Shown: positions 44,801 to 52,530 of the stretch, piece after piece | Layout of the letters: each line of letters begins with the position of its first letter | Position numbering within the stretch: position 1 is the first letter of the stretch | Assembly: GCA_964538065.1 (NCBI GenBank) | Contig: CAZIDG010000010.1 | Location: forward strand, 10,168-74,167 | Direction of reading: 5' to 3' | Origin: G963664225 sp964538065 | GTDB taxonomy: Bacteria; Verrucomicrobiota; Verrucomicrobiia; Limisphaerales; UBA1319 | Length of the DNA stretch: 64,000 nucleotides | Notes under the pieces: generated by a model | The model's database searches: none | Told to the model about the DNA's origin: nothing | The model's input: only the letters and a program-made list of their open reading frames with translations | Made by a program: the position numbers and the translations under genes

Positions 44801-47052
44801 TGCAAAAGGGTTGTTTTCTGGGACCGCAGCCGATGTGGCGCAAGGAGGTGCATGAGGAGCATGGTTATTTTGATGCGGCCATGGTGTCCTCAGGGGATTA
44901 CGAATTCTGGCTGCGCATTTGCCGCAATCGTAAGTTCCTGCATGTGAATCAATTTCTGGGACTTTATCTGGAGTCGCCCGCCAGTATTGAACATGCCAAT
45001 GCATCCAAGGCGGCGCAGGAATCCCTGACGGCCCGCCAGCGCTACGCCGAGGACATCACGCGGTTGCACGGTGGCAAGGCGGCCATCACCCCCCCTGTGT
45101 TTACGGAGGCCATTCTGCCTGAAGTGGGGCAGTTGGGACGTTTGAAAACGGCGTATGAACTCATGGGACAGGGCAAGTATCCTGAGGCCTGGAGGGCGGG
45201 TTTGGCTGCCATAGGCCTCCGTCCCTACCATCCTGAGGCGTATGTCATGATGGGTGAATGTGCCCTTGCGGCTGGTGAACACCACCTGGCCCAGAAATGT
45301 GCTGAGCGCGCCTTGAGCATGGCGCCAGACTATGTGCTGGCGCAAAATCTGCACAAACAGCTTCCTCGCAAAGCCAAGAGCAAACCCTCGCGTTGGGCTG
45401 CCCTCCCAGTGGATACCCGGAAAAAGCCGCGTCTGACGGTGTGTTTGATTGCCCGGAATGAAGAGGAGTTCATTGGCAAATGTCTGAGCTCGATCAAGCC
45501 CATCGCGCACCAGATTGTGGTGGTGGATACGGGTTCGACAGACCGCACCATGGACATTGCCCGTGAACACGGTGCCGAGGTGCACGCCTTTGCCTGGAAT
45601 GATAATTTTAGTGATGCCCGCAATGCCTCCCTGATGCATGCCCGGGGTGATTGGATTCTCGTGTTGGATGCCGATGAGGAACTTCCGGTTTCCGAACACG
45701 CGAAGCTTCTGAAGGACGTAAGCAACGATCGCGCGATTGGTTACCGGCTGCCCATGGTGCATCGCGGGATGGAATCGCGTGGCATTGATCATGTGCCGCG
45801 TTTGTTCCGCAATGCTCCCGGCGTGTTTTATGTGGGACGTGTTCATGAGCAGGTGTTTACGACCGTCGTCGTGCAGGGAAAGACCTGGGGCTTGGAAGTT
45901 GAGGTGGGTGCGGCGCAATTGGTCCACTATGGCTATGCGCCGGAGGTGATGAAATCCCGCGGCAAGGTGGAACGGAATCTGGGCCTGCTCGAGACAGCCG
46001 CGACGGAGATGCCCGATGAGCCCAACATCATCATGAATCTTGGTCTCGAACTTGTCCGGAGTGGCAGGCTTGACGAAGGTGTTGAACGCTACCGGGAAGC
46101 TTTTGTCCTTGCTGGCAAACATCCTGCCCTGAGTGATGAAATCCGGGAATCCCTGCTCACCCAATACTGCTCCTGTCTGGTCCGCAAGAATCGGTTTGAG
46201 GAGATTATCGAGGTGCTGCATTCGTCCGTCGCTCAGGCCAAGCCGTTGACCGCCTCCATGCATTACCTACTGGGTCTGAGCTATATGCAGCTTAAGAAGG
46301 CTGATGAAGCGATTGCGGAGTGGCGTGCCTGTCTGGAAAAACGCGAACAGAAAACCCTCACCATCATCCTGCCTGAGATCAACAGTTCTGCACCCTGGCA
46401 TTGTTTGGCGAAGTGTCTTCTGGCTACCGGCCAATATGACGAGGCTGAGCGTGTGTTGCATCAAGCAGTCCAGATGTTTCCTGAGGCTGTGGCCCCAGGA
46501 CTGGATTATGCCAAACTGCTCCATCAGAGGAAGAAACCGGTGGATGCTCTTAAGTTTTTGCATGGCATGATCCAACTTCAACCGCAGGAGGCTTCAATTT
46601 GGGAGTTGGGCAGTGCCATCGCATTGAGTGATCCGACCTTCATTGAGTTTGCTGTCGATTGGACTGCGGAAGCTGTGAAGCATTGTCCCAGTCAGCAGAC
46701 GATCATGATCCAGCGAGCCGAAGCATTGCTGCTGGCTCAAAATCCAACGGAAGCATTGCGTTATTGGGGGCAACCTGATGCCCTGCCTGCGGCCAGTCAG
46801 CAAGCGGCCTCTTTCATATGTGCCCTGGTGGCCGGTCAGCCTTTGCAGGGTTATGCCAGGATTTTAAGCGGGCAGGAAGCGGCGATAGGCCATGAGTTTT
46901 TCCAATGGTACCGGCGCTTGGTGGCCTTTGGGGCGGGCCAGGTAGTCCGCGATATCAATGGAAGATTAGCCGATCTCCAGAAGTTGCTGCCGGCAGTGGC
47001 GGAGGTTCTTAAAAAGCTCGCCTCCGATATTTCAGACAACACAAGATCTTAA
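41815..47052 (+). CDS. giant multidomain glycosyltransferase/methyltransferase/TPR protein
   Basis: 1745 aa, one frame. In order: a GT4 transferase (1-365) with YPSLYEGFGLPVLEAMSCGCPVI; TPR repeats (about 385-585); a Methyltransf_24-like SAM domain (about 600-810) with VVEVGSFMGLSSI near 646 and DMIYIDGDHSEEGCYAD; a GT2 transferase (about 845-1090) with TAIVSCYKADRFIQ and TNANTDDRH; a short TPR stretch (about 1105-1190); a second GT2 of the SunS-like type (about 1204-1430) with LTVCLIARNEEEFIGKCL, VVVDTGSTDRT and LVLDADEE; and a C-terminal TPR array to 1745. All catalytic DxD/ExE-like motifs look intact. It is translationally coupled to the preceding fusion and lies between two flagellin genes, so flagellin modification is the best guess. 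Confidence 0.85.
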   Translation: MRIVADGIIFQLQAGRSAGVSRVWNHLLPELGKILQGHELYFLRRSGTQQGFAGWRTIEIPAHEWNSVDALERDEARLAHLCGELKADVFLSTYFTHAPGLRNLLMVYDLIPEVLGWDLAALEWTAKRRAIEKASGYITISHSTWHDLTRIYRVAPERALVAYCGAGSEFCPPSLEAVRRFKTRHHLDRPYMLMVGSRSLYKNSEAVFKTLAEMPEAQRPGLLLVGGEGKALEGEARHLNQLDCRHCASLPDKELALAYGGAVALVYPSLYEGFGLPVLEAMSCGCPVITSHSSSLPEVGGEAVLYADPTSSESLASAIRLVFKPEVRAALAERGLVRSRLFSWQAMARVVAGDILGVRQPVSCAAAGGPAQSRQPSAAQQPATEAAGLDDIMRQADAAYAGGNLREALTFIQQAVAARPNDASLKTTLGSLHYQLGEWRQSFQVFGHLVQSQPNNPDLLVRFAAAAEACEDIETFEASLGRALQLAPEHTDALKLLADLNLKTGRYADAAQVYGRLLKKTPNNIGVLLPLGRCLYEVRELDAAAAVFEQVLSLEPNHALARENLETVRKAQASHAPAQEASAPTVAADATRPRDPRLWLDKDLVIENCPDGAGGIQVNGVQGWLINGDLNYLFDKAMQLPPGAQVVEVGSFMGLSSIILVNGMLARQNEKAVLHCIDTWRGSEEHQDLDVIKQDQLYTRFLANIQNAGVDAWIKPLRKPSLEAVSQFADASLDMIYIDGDHSEEGCYADLEAWYPKLKPGGVFFGHDCTPNDGVRKALTRFVAQHGLTARIVEPPAAHYMFEITGPAVVAKNPPVAKDAATSSIPKVSEEPGVEIVRPEQPRDWQPRVTAIVSCYKADRFIQGCLEDLLAQTLGNDLEIVVVDSASPGNERPVVQEYQKNHPNLVYIRTAERETVYAAWNRAIKASRGRYITNANTDDRHRPDALEILARTLDQHPDVTVAYANCLMTRTENEVFATAHPTGKYIWLEFDPMALLQKGCFLGPQPMWRKEVHEEHGYFDAAMVSSGDYEFWLRICRNRKFLHVNQFLGLYLESPASIEHANASKAAQESLTARQRYAEDITRLHGGKAAITPPVFTEAILPEVGQLGRLKTAYELMGQGKYPEAWRAGLAAIGLRPYHPEAYVMMGECALAAGEHHLAQKCAERALSMAPDYVLAQNLHKQLPRKAKSKPSRWAALPVDTRKKPRLTVCLIARNEEEFIGKCLSSIKPIAHQIVVVDTGSTDRTMDIAREHGAEVHAFAWNDNFSDARNASLMHARGDWILVLDADEELPVSEHAKLLKDVSNDRAIGYRLPMVHRGMESRGIDHVPRLFRNAPGVFYVGRVHEQVFTTVVVQGKTWGLEVEVGAAQLVHYGYAPEVMKSRGKVERNLGLLETAATEMPDEPNIIMNLGLELVRSGRLDEGVERYREAFVLAGKHPALSDEIRESLLTQYCSCLVRKNRFEEIIEVLHSSVAQAKPLTASMHYLLGLSYMQLKKADEAIAEWRACLEKREQKTLTIILPEINSSAPWHCLAKCLLATGQYDEAERVLHQAVQMFPEAVAPGLDYAKLLHQRKKPVDALKFLHGMIQLQPQEASIWELGSAIALSDPTFIEFAVDWTAEAVKHCPSQQTIMIQRAEALLLAQNPTEALRYWGQPDALPAASQQAASFICALVAGQPLQGYARILSGQEAAIGHEFFQWYRRLVAFGAGQVVRDINGRLADLQKLLPAVAEVLKKLASDISDNTRS

Positions 47053-47072
47053 TAGCCAATAGGATGGCAGTG

Positions 47073-47109
47073 AACGGGCGCGTCTGTGGTTATCCAGGAC
47101 GCGCCTGTT
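47073..47109 (+). terminator. hairpin after the giant glycosyltransferase gene
   Basis: A 12-bp stem (AACGGGCGCGTC with GACGCGCCTGTT, one G-U pair) and a 13-base loop begin 20 bases after the stop. The T-tract is poor (GCTTTCC). It probably limits read-through into the separately promoted flagellin 2. Confidence 0.55.
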
Positions 47110-47163
47110 GCTTTCCGGGGGAGAGCCTCCCGAGAATGCAACTCCCAGAGTGGAAAAATCCAC

Positions 47164-47190
47164 TAAAGTATTCTGGCTCTGTGCCGATAA
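47164..47190 (+). promoter_or_regulatory. sigma-28 (FliA) promoter of flagellin 2
   Basis: TAAAGTAT, 11 bases, then GCCGATAA: the -10 element is the exact FliA consensus and the -35 differs at one base from TAAAGTTT, at the correct spacing. The transcript would begin near 47197, leaving a leader of about 140 bases before flagellin 2. Confidence 0.92.
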
Positions 47191-47277
47191 CTATAGTGTC
47201 TTAAATGATGGGTTAGTCGGTCACCCCAAAGAGCCGGCAGGGATTGATGCAGATGCCCAATAGAAAGGTCTGCAAAG

Positions 47278-47293
47278 GCGGCAAGGAAGCCGC
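47278..47293 (+). promoter_or_regulatory. candidate CsrA-binding hairpin 1 in the flagellin 2 leader
   Basis: GCGGC-AAGGAA-GCCGC: a perfect 5-bp stem (extendable by a G-U and an A-U pair) that displays AGGA in a six-base loop, the geometry preferred by CsrA. It lies 45 bases before the start codon. Confidence 0.7.
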
Positions 47294-47318
47294 TTAACAA
47301 ATAACCCCCGCAAGGGGT

Positions 47319-47335
47319 GACTCATGGAAGGAGTC
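47319..47335 (+). promoter_or_regulatory. candidate CsrA-binding hairpin 2 overlapping the flagellin 2 ribosome-binding site
   Basis: GACTC-ATGGAAG-GAGTC: a 5-bp stem with GGA in the loop. The Shine-Dalgarno (AAGGAG) lies in the loop and 3' arm, two bases before the TTATG start. CsrA bound here would directly block ribosomes. A GNRA-type hairpin (CCCC-GCAA-GGGG) separates it from hairpin 1. Confidence 0.72.
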
Positions 47336-47337
47336 TT

Positions 47338-48144
47338 ATGGTTATTAATACAAACGTATCGGCCGCGACAGGCGCTCGTCTGCTCTCGGAATCCTCAGCA
47401 AATTTGTCCAAGTCGCTCGCGCGGCTGTCCTCGGGTTCGAAGATCGTATCGCCCGAAGATGACGCTGGTGGTATGGCAGTGTCCATGCGCTTCGATGCGC
47501 AGGGCAACCGTATCGGTGCAGCGATCACCAATGTGAATAACGCGGTGTCCTTCGCTCAGACGCAGGACTCCTATTTGCAGAAGGTGGGCAAGGCCCTGGA
47601 CCGCATGAGCGAACTGGCCATGCTCGCGCAGGACGTTACCAAGAGCGATGCGGATCGCTCGTTGTATGACAAGGAATTCCAGACTTTGGATAGCTACATT
47701 ACCGATCTATCCAAAAAGGATTTCAACAGCGTCAGCTTGTTCGGTGGAGCAACACTGGATGTGACGACGGACAGCGAAGCTGTCAAGTTCAGCATGTCCG
47801 GCGTGGATCTGGCTGCGAATGCGACCTACACGGCCGTGAATTCCGCCACGATCAGCACCAGCGCCAACGCCATGACGGCGCTGACCACGATCAAGAACGC
47901 GATCAAGCAGCTCGCTGATGACCGCGCTCAGATCGGCGCAAACATTGTCCGCTTAAACAGCACCGCTTCCCAACTGGGAGTGTTGAAAGACAATATCGCT
48001 CAAGCAAACAGCCGCATTAAGGACCTTGATGTGGCCGATGAGAGCACACAATATGCCCGCTACAACATCCTCGTACAGGCAGGCACAGCGATGTTGGCGC
48101 AGGCGAATAGCACCCCGCAATCGGCTCTGAAGTTGCTCAGCTAG
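47338..48144 (+). CDS. fliC: flagellin 2
   Basis: 268 aa from MVINTNVSAATGARLLSESSANLSKSLARLSSGSKIVSPEDDAGGMAVSMRF; a further upstream ATG (47317) lies inside the leader hairpins and is not used here. The C-terminus is SRIKDLDVADESTQYARYNILVQAGTAMLAQANSTPQSALKLLS. The central region is short and Ser/Thr-rich, offering O-glycosylation sites. It has its own sigma-28 promoter, strong Shine-Dalgarno, two candidate CsrA hairpins and a strong terminator, so it is probably the abundant filament subunit. Confidence 0.96.
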   Translation: MVINTNVSAATGARLLSESSANLSKSLARLSSGSKIVSPEDDAGGMAVSMRFDAQGNRIGAAITNVNNAVSFAQTQDSYLQKVGKALDRMSELAMLAQDVTKSDADRSLYDKEFQTLDSYITDLSKKDFNSVSLFGGATLDVTTDSEAVKFSMSGVDLAANATYTAVNSATISTSANAMTALTTIKNAIKQLADDRAQIGANIVRLNSTASQLGVLKDNIAQANSRIKDLDVADESTQYARYNILVQAGTAMLAQANSTPQSALKLLS

Positions 48145-48175
48145 AGTAATGCGAGTCAGTTAGGGTGAAATTCAA

Positions 48176-48203
48176 CTCGGACGGCGCTCGGGCGCCGTCC
48201 GAG
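48176..48203 (+). terminator. terminator of flagellin 2
   Basis: A perfect 12-bp GC-rich stem (CTCGGACGGCGC) with a TCGG tetraloop is followed by CCTTCTCTTT. It starts 31 bases after the stop codon and should make flagellin 2 monocistronic. Confidence 0.9.
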
Positions 48204-48320
48204 CCTTCTCTTTAGAAAGATTGCGGCTGGCTCCGGTCAAGAGGCGCCCACCGCTTGGAATAAACAAAGAAGAACCAGGGTGGTGTGGAGGCAGGGGCGC
48301 CCTGGAAAAGATCCAACATT

Positions 48321-50045
48321 ATGGATACGAGTATTTCAGGATTGGCTTCCGGCTTCGACTGGACATCGTTTATTGAACAGATGGCCGCAGCGGAGCGCAC
48401 GCCGCAGACTCGTTTGCGCACCGAACAAACCCAGATCCAGTCGCGCAATACGGCCTACACCAGCTTGAAGACTCAGTTGGAGGCCCTCAAGGCCAAGGTG
48501 GATGTCCTCAAGGATGCCTCCCTGTACTCCAACCGCAAGGCGACCAGTTCCGATGAGACAGTGGCCACCGCTGAGGCCTCGACTGGGGCCATTCAGGGCA
48601 GTTTTACCTTTCAGATCAGCCAGCTTGCCAAAGCGGCATCGTGGTATGGCACAACCAATGTGGCCAAGGCGATTGACACCACCAAGCCTTTGTCCTCCGC
48701 CGGTTTTTCCTCCGCCATCACCACCGGCACTTTTTCCATCAACGGGGTCAATATTACTGTCGAAGCCACCGATACGCTCGACACCATCATCGGGAAGATC
48801 AACGCGGATTCGAGCATCGGGGTTACCGCAGCCTACTCCCCGGATGCGGAAACCACGGATAAAATCAAGCTCACGAGCACCAACGGCAAGGAAATCATGC
48901 TGGGCAGCTCGGGCGATACCAGCAACTTTCTCCAGGTCACCCAGCTCAATTCCTACAGCACGGACAAGATGTCCGTGAGCAGCGCCAATCAACTTGGAAC
49001 GCTCGACCTGAGTTCCACTCTGGCGTCAGCGAATTTCGCCACGGCTGTTCAAAACGGCACCACCACCTCGAAGTTCAAAATCAACGGTGTCGAGATTACC
49101 TATGACGCCACAACGGATAAATTGAGCGACATTCTGAGCCGCATCAATAACTCCTCGGCAGGCGTGATGGCCAGTTATGACGTGACCAATGATCGCCTCA
49201 CCTTGACGAACAAGAAAACGGGCGATGTCGGGTTTGTGCTGGAGGAGAAGAGCGACGGCAGCGAGGGCAATTTCCTGGCGGCGGCAGGATTGACAACAGG
49301 AACACTTTCCCGGGGGGCCAATCTGACATACTCGATCAACGGTGGAGGACAATTGGTCAGTCAGACCAACACCATCACCGAATCGAGTTCCGGCATCAAA
49401 GGGTTGTCGGTCACGGCCTTGAAGGCGAACAGCACTGTTCAAATCGATGTCAACAGCGACACGGAGAAGGTCAAGACCGCGATCACCGATTTCATTACGC
49501 AGTACAACAAGGTGCAGGGGTATATCGATACCCAGACGGCCATTACTGTGACCAATGGCAAGGTGTCTGCGGGTGTCTTGTCCAGCGATTCCGAGGCTGG
49601 TGACATGGCGACCAAGTTGCGTTCCATTTCATTCTCAGCGGTTTCAGTGTCTGGCTCCGTCACCCGATTATCAGCCTTGGGAATCAATGGCGGCGGCTAT
49701 GATAACAACCTGACGCAGTCTGACACGACCGCGCTCGACGATTTGTTGGATAACAATCTGGGTGACCTGGAGACCTTTTTCGCGGATGAAACCAACGGCT
49801 GGGCCGTTGGAATGAGCGATTATTTGGATAATCTGGTCGGTGACGACGGTGTATTGAAGACCAAACAGACTTCGCTCAATAAACAGTCCACCGATATAGA
49901 TACGCAGATTGCCGAGATGGAAAAAACGGTTCAGGCCCATTCAGATGCTCTCAAGGCCAGCTTTGTGGCCATGGAGGCGGCCCAGGCTAAAATTAACCAG
50001 CAAATGCAGTATATCAGTGGGCTTTCGACGACTAAATCGTCCTAG
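48321..50045 (+). CDS. fliD: flagellar filament cap protein FliD
   Basis: 574 aa from MDTSISGLASGFDWTSFIEQMAAAERTPQTRL; an earlier in-frame GTG adds 12 residues without family similarity. The N-terminal coiled coil, the Ser/Thr-rich flagellin-like middle repeats and the C-terminal coiled coil (TDIDTQIAEMEKTVQAHSDALKASFVAMEAAQAKINQQMQYIS) are characteristic of FliD/HAP2. It caps the filament and folds incoming flagellin. No sigma-54 or sigma-28 site was found in its 117-bp leader. No fliS follows. Confidence 0.94.
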   Translation: MDTSISGLASGFDWTSFIEQMAAAERTPQTRLRTEQTQIQSRNTAYTSLKTQLEALKAKVDVLKDASLYSNRKATSSDETVATAEASTGAIQGSFTFQISQLAKAASWYGTTNVAKAIDTTKPLSSAGFSSAITTGTFSINGVNITVEATDTLDTIIGKINADSSIGVTAAYSPDAETTDKIKLTSTNGKEIMLGSSGDTSNFLQVTQLNSYSTDKMSVSSANQLGTLDLSSTLASANFATAVQNGTTTSKFKINGVEITYDATTDKLSDILSRINNSSAGVMASYDVTNDRLTLTNKKTGDVGFVLEEKSDGSEGNFLAAAGLTTGTLSRGANLTYSINGGGQLVSQTNTITESSSGIKGLSVTALKANSTVQIDVNSDTEKVKTAITDFITQYNKVQGYIDTQTAITVTNGKVSAGVLSSDSEAGDMATKLRSISFSAVSVSGSVTRLSALGINGGGYDNNLTQSDTTALDDLLDNNLGDLETFFADETNGWAVGMSDYLDNLVGDDGVLKTKQTSLNKQSTDIDTQIAEMEKTVQAHSDALKASFVAMEAAQAKINQQMQYISGLSTTKSS

Positions 50046-50105
50046 AATCGAGATAACAACATCTTCGGTTCATCGACTTTGTGAGTAAAGGTTGGTAGTT
50101 GGTTG

Positions 50106-50137
50106 GGAGAAGGACGCCGGTTTTCACCGGCGTCCTT
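50106..50137. terminator. shared terminator between fliD and pyrF
   Basis: A perfect 13-bp inverted repeat (AGAAGGACGCCGG) with a TTTTCA loop sits between two convergent genes. It can end transcripts from both sides, although neither flank has a long T-run. Confidence 0.85.
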
Positions 50138-50159
50138 CTTGTTGAATGGGGGCTTGGTC

Positions 50160-50864
50160 TCAGGCCAGGGTGGCCAGGATGGTTTCCGCCGCCGCGCGGG
50201 GGTTGCTGGCGGCGCAAATGGGACGTCCAATGACCAGCCAATCGGCCCCGGCCGTCATGGCTTCCTTGGGGCTTAACGTGCGTTTCTGGTCATTCGTTGC
50301 ATCAGAGGCAGCCCGGATGCCCGGGGTGACCAATTGGATGGAGGAGGGGAGAAACTGGCGTAAGCCGCTGATTTCCAATGGGGAACAAACGAGACCGCGC
50401 AAGCCCGACCGGACGGCCAGTTGTGCCAGACGCTCCACCTGTTTGTCCACAGTTGTACTACACCCGATTTCCTGCAGTTCCGCGCTGTCCATGCTGGTCA
50501 GGACAGTGACCCCAAGCACCACAGGCGGAGGCCGGTGCAGCATTTTGGAGGTCTCCTGGGCGGCCTTTTCGGCTGCCTCCATCATGGCTCGTCCACCGCT
50601 TGTATGAACGGTAAGCCATTGCACATCGAGCCGGGTGGCTGCAGCCACGGCCTTGGCCACCGTATTGGGGATGTCATGGTATTTTAGATCCAGAAAGACC
50701 GAGGCTCCAAGGGAACGGATGCGGCGCACAATATCCGGTCCAAAAGAGGTAAACAGCTCCTTGCCGACCTTGAATCCACCCACGACCGGGGCCAATTGAC
50801 CAACCAGATCCAGGGCCTTATTCAGGTCTGCCACGTCCAATGCCACAATAATCGGATTCCGCAT
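50160..50864 (-). CDS. pyrF: orotidine 5'-phosphate decarboxylase
   Basis: 234 aa, starting at MRNPIIVALDVADLNKAL; residues upstream of this Met do not fit the family. The catalytic array FLDLKYHDIPNT (Asp-Lys-Asp) is intact, with TVHTSGGRAMMEAA, GVTVLTSMD, VTPGIR and ADWLVIGRPI at the phosphate-binding site. It makes UMP from OMP, the last step of pyrimidine synthesis. Confidence 0.96.
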   Translation of the reverse strand: MRNPIIVALDVADLNKALDLVGQLAPVVGGFKVGKELFTSFGPDIVRRIRSLGASVFLDLKYHDIPNTVAKAVAAATRLDVQWLTVHTSGGRAMMEAAEKAAQETSKMLHRPPPVVLGVTVLTSMDSAELQEIGCSTTVDKQVERLAQLAVRSGLRGLVCSPLEISGLRQFLPSSIQLVTPGIRAASDATNDQKRTLSPKEAMTAGADWLVIGRPICAASNPRAAAETILATLA

Positions 50865-50996
50865 AGAGCCTACACTGGCCGATCGAGATGAAAATGTCAG
50901 CGCCAAAACCCATCGGTGTGGCATGGGGCGGCTCAATGGGTGGTTCGCATCTCAAAAACGTTGAATATCAGCGTGTTCTCACCACGTCCAAGAGTC

Positions 50997-52325
50997 ATGC
51001 AGAGTTATTTTCGTGTTCCTTGCCTGACGGGAGTGATGGGAATGCTGATGCTGGGCATCAGTGTTGCCACAACGCAATTGCGTGCCGAGAATTGGCCGCA
51101 ATGGCGTGGTCCTTATTTTAATGGTTCCAGTGGTGAAACCAACCTTCCCACGACCTGGTCCCGTGAGCAAAATGTCCTTTGGCGCACTCCATTGCCGGGT
51201 AAAAGCGGCGCGACACCCGTGGTATGGAACGACAGGGTGTTCCTTCCCAGCCCTGATGATCAGAAAGACCTTCATCTGCTCTGTGTGAGTCTGCGTGATG
51301 GGGCCATCCAATGGCAGCGCAAGGTGGCTTCAGGCGACAGCGTAAAGGGGAAGAACAATGCGGCAGCCGGTTCGGCTGTGACGGACGGGAAACACGTTTG
51401 GATGATGTTTGCCACGGGCGATCTTGCCGCCTTTGACTTTGAAGGCAAGGAGATCTGGCATCGGAATCTGGCCAAAGAGTATGGCACCTTTGCGTACATG
51501 TGGCTGTATGGCAGCACCCCCTTGCTCTACCAGGACCGGCTTTATATCCAGGTGTTGCAGCGCAATCCGCCAACGTATCCCCATGCACAGGATGATAAAC
51601 CTGAGCGTGATTCCTACTTGTTGTGTTTGAATGCGGCGGATGGCAAGACGCTCTGGCGTCACGTCCGGCCCACGGATGCCATTGAGGAATCCAAGGAATC
51701 CTATGCCACACCCATCCCATTTACCTTTGGTGGACGCCAGGAAATTGTTATCACCGGCGGTAATTATGTGACCGGACACGATCCACTCAGCGGCGAGGAA
51801 CTCTGGCGGTGTGGTGGGCTCAATCAAAAAAACCTTAACTTGGGACGTGTGATTCCTTCGGCAACGGCGTCGATCGATCACATATACGCCTGCGGACCCA
51901 AAAGAGAGGTCGTGATCGCGGTCCGGGCGGGCGGCAAGGGTGTAGTGACCGATTCCCATGTGGATTGGCGTTTTACAGAATTTGCCCCGGATGTCTGCAC
52001 GCCCCTGTATTATCAGGGTAAGTTGTTTGTCTTGGACGGAGATCGCCAGACCATGACCTGCCTCAATCCATCGACTGGGGCCAAAATCTGGCAGGGCAAG
52101 CTGGGGGTTCGAGAGACCTTCAGTTCCTCGCCCACCGGGGCCGATGGCAAGATCTACTGTCTCAGCGAGCCAGGCACTGTGGTAATTGTGTCTGCGGGGG
52201 ACGAGTTTAAAGTCCTGGGTACCATTAACATGGATGAAGGGCCAACGATGTCCTCCATCGTGGCCTCGCAGGGACGCCTGTTGATACGAACGGCCCAAAA
52301 CCTGTACTGCATCGGGGCCAAATAA
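50997..52325 (+). CDS. secreted PQQ-like beta-propeller repeat protein
   Basis: 442 aa. A signal peptide ends near TQLRAENWPQWRGP. The WPQWRGPYFNGSSGETNLPTTWS opening followed by propeller blades (LCVSLRDGAIQWQRKV, DFEGKEIWHRNL, CLNAADGKTLWRHV, CLNPSTGAKIWQGKL) is typical of PQQ/pyrrolo-quinoline-like repeat proteins abundant in Verrucomicrobiota and Planctomycetota. Periplasmic or outer-membrane location is expected. Unlike dehydrogenases it lacks an obvious catalytic cap, so it may be a scaffold. Function unknown. Confidence 0.85.
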   Translation: MQSYFRVPCLTGVMGMLMLGISVATTQLRAENWPQWRGPYFNGSSGETNLPTTWSREQNVLWRTPLPGKSGATPVVWNDRVFLPSPDDQKDLHLLCVSLRDGAIQWQRKVASGDSVKGKNNAAAGSAVTDGKHVWMMFATGDLAAFDFEGKEIWHRNLAKEYGTFAYMWLYGSTPLLYQDRLYIQVLQRNPPTYPHAQDDKPERDSYLLCLNAADGKTLWRHVRPTDAIEESKESYATPIPFTFGGRQEIVITGGNYVTGHDPLSGEELWRCGGLNQKNLNLGRVIPSATASIDHIYACGPKREVVIAVRAGGKGVVTDSHVDWRFTEFAPDVCTPLYYQGKLFVLDGDRQTMTCLNPSTGAKIWQGKLGVRETFSSSPTGADGKIYCLSEPGTVVIVSAGDEFKVLGTINMDEGPTMSSIVASQGRLLIRTAQNLYCIGAK

Positions 52326-52530
52326 CAGGTTCGAGGCTCCCTCATTCAGACCGCTTTTCATGATCAAACCGTTGGTTGCCCAACCGGTATCGGAAATACT
52401 GTGCTCGAAGGTTGTCTTTGCGCGATTTGGGGGCTATCCTCTTCTTACCCAACCACAAAACGGGATGGGGTGGGGCGAGGATTACAATCGCACCCAAAAT
52501 GGCTGACGGTCTGGAGGACGCCATCGGATT
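52326..52530. other. short intergenic region upstream of ppk (205 bp)
   Basis: Holds the presumed ppk promoter, but no recognisable element or hairpin strong enough to name. No gene is visible. Confidence 0.4.

Noticed and set aside
44890..46263. Minus-strand open frame (457 codons) inside the giant glycosyltransferase gene
   Set aside because: It mirrors a GC-rich coding region; composition and motifs fit only the plus-strand gene.
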